From the NCBI GenBank assembly GCA_014871385.1, contig CM026426.1, positions 38,085,776 through 38,149,775 of the forward strand: a DNA stretch of 64,000 bases, written 5' to 3'. Each line of letters opens with the position of its first letter. Position 1 is the first letter of the stretch. The notes beneath the pieces are model-generated. The model was not told the DNA's origin. It ran no database searches and was given only the letters and a program-made list of their open reading frames with translations. Source of the DNA: Ceratodon purpureus. Lineage: Eukaryota > Streptophyta > Bryopsida > Pseudoditrichales > Ditrichaceae. Below are positions 59,191-64,000 of the stretch, piece by piece. Made by a program: the position numbers and the translations under genes.

Positions 59191-59830
59191 TAATTGCGCG
59201 GGATTACCATACCAAGACCGACCAATTCGAATCTATGATGACAATGCCGCATGTCTCATTCAAGCTGCTTCAGGATACATTAAGGCAGACAGAACAAAGC
59301 ATATCAGTCCTTATTTGTTTGGATATACTTAGGAGTTGATCGAATCCAAGCAAGTCAAAGCAACCAAAGTCGCATCGGCAGACAATCTTGCAGATTTACT
59401 CACAAAGGCTCTTCCACCTCACCAACATAGAAAATTGGTTCATGCTGCAGGCATGCGTATGTTATCAGAAATTATATCATAGTTTAGAAACGAGTATAGG
59501 TCCTATTCCACTCTTTTTCCCTCATTTCTCAGAGGTTTTTAACGAGGGAATACGGCCATACTCGGGAGGGAGTGTTGAAATATTACTATTCTCTGTAACT
59601 ATTCTTAATTAGTAAAGTTATCTCCACAGTGACAGCTGTCCACCGTCTGCACACCTGGTGGAACAGCTGCAACTGAGTATAGAAAGAAGACCTTCGGCTC
59701 TTCTTTCCCACTCTTTTCCCAGACGATATTGGTGTGAAGTTCATGCTTCTTGTTCTTGCGGTATTCTTTCTTGCAACTACATTCATGTGATTCTGCTTGA
59801 ATAAGATATTACTTTTGCAGTTTCTCAACA
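59191..59830 (+). mobile_element. Truncated second copia element: RNase H end plus 3' LTR
   Basis: Plus-strand reading GLPYQDRPIRIYDDNAACLI, then KADRTKHISPYLFGYT, a TAG at 59330 where Gln fits, and VASADNLADLLTKALP is the C-terminal end of copia RNase H. A purine tract (CTCGGGAGGGAG) abuts TGTTGAAATATT at 59573. The LTR ends with TTTCTCAACA at 59830, so it is 258 bp. The 5' part of the element is missing. Its sequence differs from the copia element at 52.9-58.3 kb, so it is a different family. Confidence 0.75.
59573..59830 (+). repeat. 3' LTR of the truncated copia
   Basis: 258 bp with TGTTGA...TCAACA ends, directly after the polypurine tract. No partner LTR was found in the window. Confidence 0.7.
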
Positions 59831-60638
59831 GTGTGAAGTGGGCCTTAGCGTTTTCCGTTCTTCGAGGATCTTGATTTGTGTTCATTGGAGTTCACTGAGT
59901 TCGCCCAGGAAGAACTTGGTGATGAGGTTGTGGACGACTTTGAATTCTTTGCAGTGCAGGCTCACGGTTTAAACCATTGAGTGAGAAGGAGAGAGCGGAA
60001 GAGCGAGAGAGAGTGTGGAGGATTTTCAATTCCGGTTAAGCTGCAGCAGCTGCGGCTCCATGTCCGGGTCGCGCAGTAACGACCGCGGACGTTCGCATTC
60101 GCCCGTCAGTCTCTGTATCTTAATTCCTCCCCTTGCAATGTTTGTGAGATTGTTCTGTGATTCCTGATTTGTGGGTGCACCCATCCAGTACGTGCACTGG
60201 TTTAGAGTATCGTCCGGGGCCGAAGTTCTGTTGTGGGTTTGTGGAATTTTGTGCCGTTGATTTCATGCAGACAAGGAATTGTTCAATGATTTTAGGACAT
60301 GTCACTGTTCCGAAGTGAATGGATTCGGAGTTCTGCTAATTTCTTTATCTAGATGAGTGCCCTCAACGTAATTCTACAGATCACAGTTTCGGAAATTTCT
60401 TAATCTAGTATATGATTTCCATGAATTTCATCAATCAATTAGAGCTGGAATTATGCGCATTAGGTTTTCAGATCAGCCGAGGGCACTCTTACAGCATGTT
60501 TAGGGTTCGTTTTCACAAATGCGGTATATTTCCTAGGGCAAGAGCGTTGGCACTACTTTGACCACTGGTCACTTGACGAGATACACACGTCCTACTGATG
60601 TTGACTCGTTTTCAAAGACTCGGCGCCGATGAGAGGTG
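59831..60638. other. Upstream region of PTH2
   Basis: No gene recognised. A purine-rich AGAGCGAGAGAGAG tract at about 60002-60015 and a GC-rich segment (GCGCAGTAACGACCGCGGAC, 60072-60092) are promoter-like. The copia remnant ends just before it. Confidence 0.4.
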
Positions 60639-62328
60639 ATGGATTACGAGGCTTTGTTTCCGGCTGATGGATGGCTTGGTGTACAGGCGAGGGAGAGGCA
60701 GGCACAGCCATGGCTAGCAAAAGCCCTAAACCCTGCCAGCTTATTGCCAGGCATGGTTATAGGATTCTTGCTGGGTCTTTGGGTGGAGTTTCCGAAGGGA
60801 GGGTTTAAGTGTTCATTAGTCCCGGCAAAGAAAGGTAGCGTTGGAAGCCGGATTACGAGTTTGTCGAGCGACGAGGGTGGGGAGATGAAGATGGTAGACC
60901 TTCTCCTTATCACCATTTGATTATGAGTGCAACAGACTAATTCAGGAGATTCATTATGTTGATGTTGCGTCTATTCCTTGTTCGATCAATTGCAGCTGTC
61001 ATTTTTGTAACTGTGATTTCAAATCGTCGTCAGGACGACGGATTTTTGGGACTGAAGATTTGAAGATATTGGCGTGGTCCAGGTCTTTGTTGTACGGCAG
61101 GATCTGAAAATGGGAAGTGGGAAAATTGCATCACAATGTGCACGTAAGATTACATTCCAAAAAGGACATTATACGTGGTGCCCCTGGTTGGCTCTAACCC
61201 ATAACTGCTTTTCTTGTATTAAGTTCATCTCAAATTTGTGGACCACAATAGAGATTTCAAGACCTCTGGGTGTTTCGAGGTTGTAGGTTTAAATGACTAT
61301 GAAGATGACGTTGGCACATTACTGGGAAACTCTATAGTAGAAAATGTCAGCTTCAGTGTTCAGCAGCTGCTCTGGAGTTTTCTCTGAAAGTACTTACTTT
61401 TAAGTGATCAAACTAATGTGCTTGGAGATCTGTTCCTGCAGATTTTCATAGCGGGTTCTAGCTTTGCATACTGATGGTATGAACTGCTCGTCTTTTGCAG
61501 ATGCGGCTACCGGTATTTACAATGATCTTCTTAATAGGAACAGAAATCTATTGAAAAGATGGGAAGATGGTGGGCAGCCAAAAATTGTTGTAACGTGCAA
61601 AAACCAAAAAGAAATGTGAGAACTATTTTTTTCGGAATCTACTTATTACTGTTAACAAATTGACCACTTTCTGTTCTATAGATTCTGCTTGCACGGATTA
61701 CGCAACATCAGAAGCCACATTATTCGCTCAAGACCTGGTTATGCAATCTTACTAACTCGAAGATATCAGATCCTGCATAATTTGTGTTAATTGTCCCAAA
61801 AACTTAGCATACTTGGCGGTGGTTTTTCCGTTGATCAGGAATGAATTGCGAGGCAGAGCAGACGGCACAGGGCTCCCAACCTACACAGTTGCCGACGCAG
61901 GCCGAACTCAGGTTTCATCTGTTGAACAGTCTCTCACACTCACAGGGATTTCAATTATCTGCTAACTTTTTATTTGTCACAGGATTGAATGCTTAATTAT
62001 TCAGATTGCTTGACCTGTCTGAGCAGGTGGCAGTCGGATCCAAGACTGTTCTTGTGATTGGGCCAGGTAGAGTTTTTGTTCTGTTAACAGAAGCTCAAAT
62101 GCTTGACCTCTCGAAGTTCATAATTCCTTGAACATGTTTAAAAACATGTAGAACACAATTTTCCTGCCTATATAACATGTATTCTTGTTGCTGTAGCACT
62201 ATCCTACCGAACGTCATTTGCAAGTCTGCTTCTTATTTCAAAATTTTCACGATTTTCTTCCGATTTGGCTTTGTACAGGATCAAAGGCATCTGTGGATTC
62301 TGTGACAAGGCATCTACGGTTACTGTAA
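60639..62328 (+). CDS. PTH2: Peptidyl-tRNA hydrolase 2 (PTH2/PTRH2 family), six exons
   Basis: PTH2 hydrolyses the ester bond of peptidyl-tRNA released from stalled ribosomes, recycling tRNA. Exons, each with GT-AG junctions and consistent phase: 60639-60893, 61083-61143, 61501-61615, 61839-61911, 62027-62066 and 62279-62328; TAA ends a 197-residue protein. Residues 35-51 (LLPGMVIGFLLGLWVEF) are a hydrophobic segment as in other plant and animal PTH2 proteins, which suggests a membrane anchor. The catalytic domain follows: VRQDLKMGSGKIASQCAH (Lys99, Gln103), GGQPKIVVTCKNQ, then VADAGRTQ (Asp163, Thr167), and a conserved end (VDSVTRHLRLL). All family residues I can check are present, and no stop or shift occurs. 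The ATG at 60639 was chosen as the first in frame. TBCA follows on the same strand 700 bp downstream. Confidence 0.93.
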
Positions 62329-63029
62329 TTAATTTTGGGCTATATACTCTTTTCGTTCTGATTTTGAGTTCATAGTGTACAACCAGTCTTACTTAGAATG
62401 TCAGATATCGGAGAATTACTTGTCATAGTCACTCAACCCACTCATTCTTACTAAGTAGGAAGCTGTACATGTATTGTTGGTCATAAGTGTAAAGTAAAGC
62501 GAATCACTTGCCTTCTTGTTTCTCCAGTTCTCATGCTCATTTCTGGATATTCTCATCAAGCAAACTTGAGCTAATGCGTTTGAAGAATCTTTCCTACAGT
62601 GCACACTGGTTGCCATGATTTTCAACAACACCGCGGCACCCTTTCCTCAACTTTGACCCGAGATAAGATTCTCAAGATAGGGTACCGATCGGGAGATAAT
62701 TCGCTGAAATTTCGCTGTGTACTGATTGTTTAGATCTCTCTCCGGCTCGTGTGCAACAGGTGCATTTGGAAGGGTGCATAGAGGGATCTTGGAACATGTT
62801 TTAATCAGTTTTCTATTTGTGATGTACAGTACAGTAGTGTTGGGCACATGAAACCTAGGGAACACGTCGTTCATTCTATCGAACAAGAACCTGTCCGGAC
62901 ATGCTACAACATAGCAGTAGGTAGTTATCCAATCACGCGGGAAAATTAGTTAGTGGTAACGGCAAGAATCATGGCGACAGGGCGTCACTTTTTGTGTTGC
63001 AGATTTAGTCTTGTTCCTACTTTCGGGAG
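62329..63029. other. Intergenic region between PTH2 and TBCA
   Basis: 700 bp, holding the PTH2 3' end and TBCA promoter. No further gene, RNA or repeat is evident. An upstream ATG with a short frame (62971, followed by TTGCAG at 62997-63002) might be a 5' exon or leader. Confidence 0.5.
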
Positions 63030-63926
63030 ATGAAGACGACCAGCCAGCACGGCAGGCCAAGAGCAGGGATGGACGAATCTACCTTGAAGAGTTTGAAGGT
63101 GAAGATGGGAGTGTGCAAGCGGGTGATGAAGGAGCTGCATTCCTACGAGCAAGAAGTGGAGCGCGAGTTTGCAAAGACGGAGAATATGAAGAACGCTCAG
63201 GCGTGTCCCTTCGATATCAAGCAACAGGTAGCGCTGCTTGTTTACCTCAGAATATAATTGCATACTGTATCCTTTTCTCTTTGGTCGTCATGCATCTGTG
63301 ACTCATGTTTTTCTTTTGTGTCTGTTGCTTATTTAGTGTAGTGCGAGTAGGTCAGCTTTGCAGATGCAGAAGTACAGCCGTTAAGTGTGCATACCTTCTG
63401 TCATGGCTGACATTGAAAATTGGTTGTACTGTAGTGGTCAGTTGGCATTCAATTTGGGCGGTTGAATTATAGGCAAGGACGTAGAGTGTAAGAATCAGAG
63501 GATGAAGCAGGAAGTCGACACCGTAAAGTAACGGTCGAAGGAACTTTTCGAAATCTAATAAATAAATTTACTGCATTGGCTGTACTCTAGGAGAATGTGC
63601 TTGCAGAATCCTACATGATGATTCCCAATTGCCAGAGACGTCTCGACGCTGCCCTAGCTACTCTTGTGAAAGCAGTGGTAAGAAAACGGTTTTCAATACA
63701 GAGCTTTCATTCCATTAAATAAAATCATTACCTATTTTCCACTTCACTACATGTTTGCCTTTAGGGGGTTGAGTAGAAACAGCACCAGAACCAATTTAAT
63801 GAAAATTGTCATTTGGTGCAGAGTGAGTGTGAAGCATTAACAATTCCAGACGACTGTGAAGAGCTTTCGGCGGCTACCCGGCTCATTGCACAGGTCAAGC
63901 CCATCTTTGCAGACCTTCCGAGCTAA
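63030..63926 (+). CDS. TBCA: Tubulin-binding cofactor A (tubulin folding cofactor A), three exons
   Basis: TBCA captures beta-tubulin in the post-chaperonin folding pathway and is a three-helix cytosolic protein; in Arabidopsis it is KIESEL. Exons: 63030-63227 (CAACAG/GTAGCG), 63591-63677 and 63822-63926 (TAA). The product is 129 residues from ATG 63030, or 116 from the ATG at 63069; the second fits the usual ~110 better. Signature parts: LKVKMGVCKRVMKELHSYEQ and VEREFAKTE (helix 1), QENVLAESYMMIPNCQRRLD (helix 2, where MMIP-x-CQRRL is the family hallmark) and SAATRLIAQVKPIFADL (helix 3). Phases match at both introns and no lesion is seen. The family assignment is firm. Confidence 0.93.
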
Positions 63927-64000
63927 GGAACATGCAAAAATCGTTTCCTCAGGCTTGTCAAGTAGTATAACATGTATATTTTGAATCAAGGTCAGTGAAT

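Noticed and set aside
4634..59332. Reassigned stop codons (TAA/TAG as Gln, as in some ulvophyte algae)
   Set aside because: PTH2 ends with TAA right after the conserved C-terminus, intact genes have no internal TAG/TAA, and TGA stops and frameshifts also occur inside the broken TE genes. Decay explains the pattern better.
1..64000. tRNA, rRNA or organelle insertions
   Set aside because: Scanned by eye for tRNA arms and rRNA words on both strands and found none; a covariance-model search would be needed to exclude them.

Overview
The window looks like a piece of a plant nuclear genome. Two intron-containing housekeeping genes at the right end read as plant-type proteins (peptidyl-tRNA hydrolase 2 and tubulin-binding cofactor A), introns are GT-AG, and the rest is mostly transposable elements of plant-like families. 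I cannot name the species. The unusual TE genes and small introns make me favour a bryophyte- or charophyte-grade streptophyte over a flowering plant, but this is inference.

Layout: 1-214 is the edge exon of a minus-strand gene. 3.6-5.3 kb holds a broken zinc-finger gene and 7.4-9.1 kb a gene pair with a coiled coil and a RING-like end. 9.65-10.3 kb is a ~135-bp tandem array, followed by exons of a minus-strand gene (10.5-12.4 kb). 12.8-16.1 kb is a large decayed DNA-transposon gene of Mutator-like type. 18.5 kb carries a small inverted-repeat element in a long AT-rich stretch (about 18-25 kb).

The region 25.1-44.6 kb is the most unusual. A minus-strand gene with two copies of one domain (25.1-26.1 kb) faces a long plus-strand gene array (36.8-44.0 kb). 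That array reads as a ParB/sulfiredoxin-like segment, a possible AdoMet methyltransferase end, an acidic tail and three successive FCP1-type HAD domains. Both arms share a 17-bp palindromic motif, GTCGGC(5 nt)GCCGAC, absent from the rest of the window as far as I could see by eye. A young Ty3/gypsy element (26649-36172) with identical-length 728-bp LTRs and a CGTGG target duplication is inserted between them. It carries an extra ORF ending in a zf-XS-like finger.

44.6-52.6 kb holds a 5.7-kb pogo/Tigger-like transposon (26-bp TIRs, TA duplication) with a CENP-B/DDE transposase. 52.9-58.3 kb is a young Ty1/copia element (395-bp LTRs, CTGTC duplication) that appears to be primed from the anticodon arm of initiator tRNA-Met. 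A second copia 3' end lies at 59.2-59.8 kb. The intact genes PTH2 (60.6-62.3 kb) and TBCA (63.0-63.9 kb) finish the window.

Almost every TE gene is broken by single in-frame stops, mostly at positions where glutamine or arginine codons are expected. This fits C-to-T decay of methylated DNA. The two housekeeping genes are intact.
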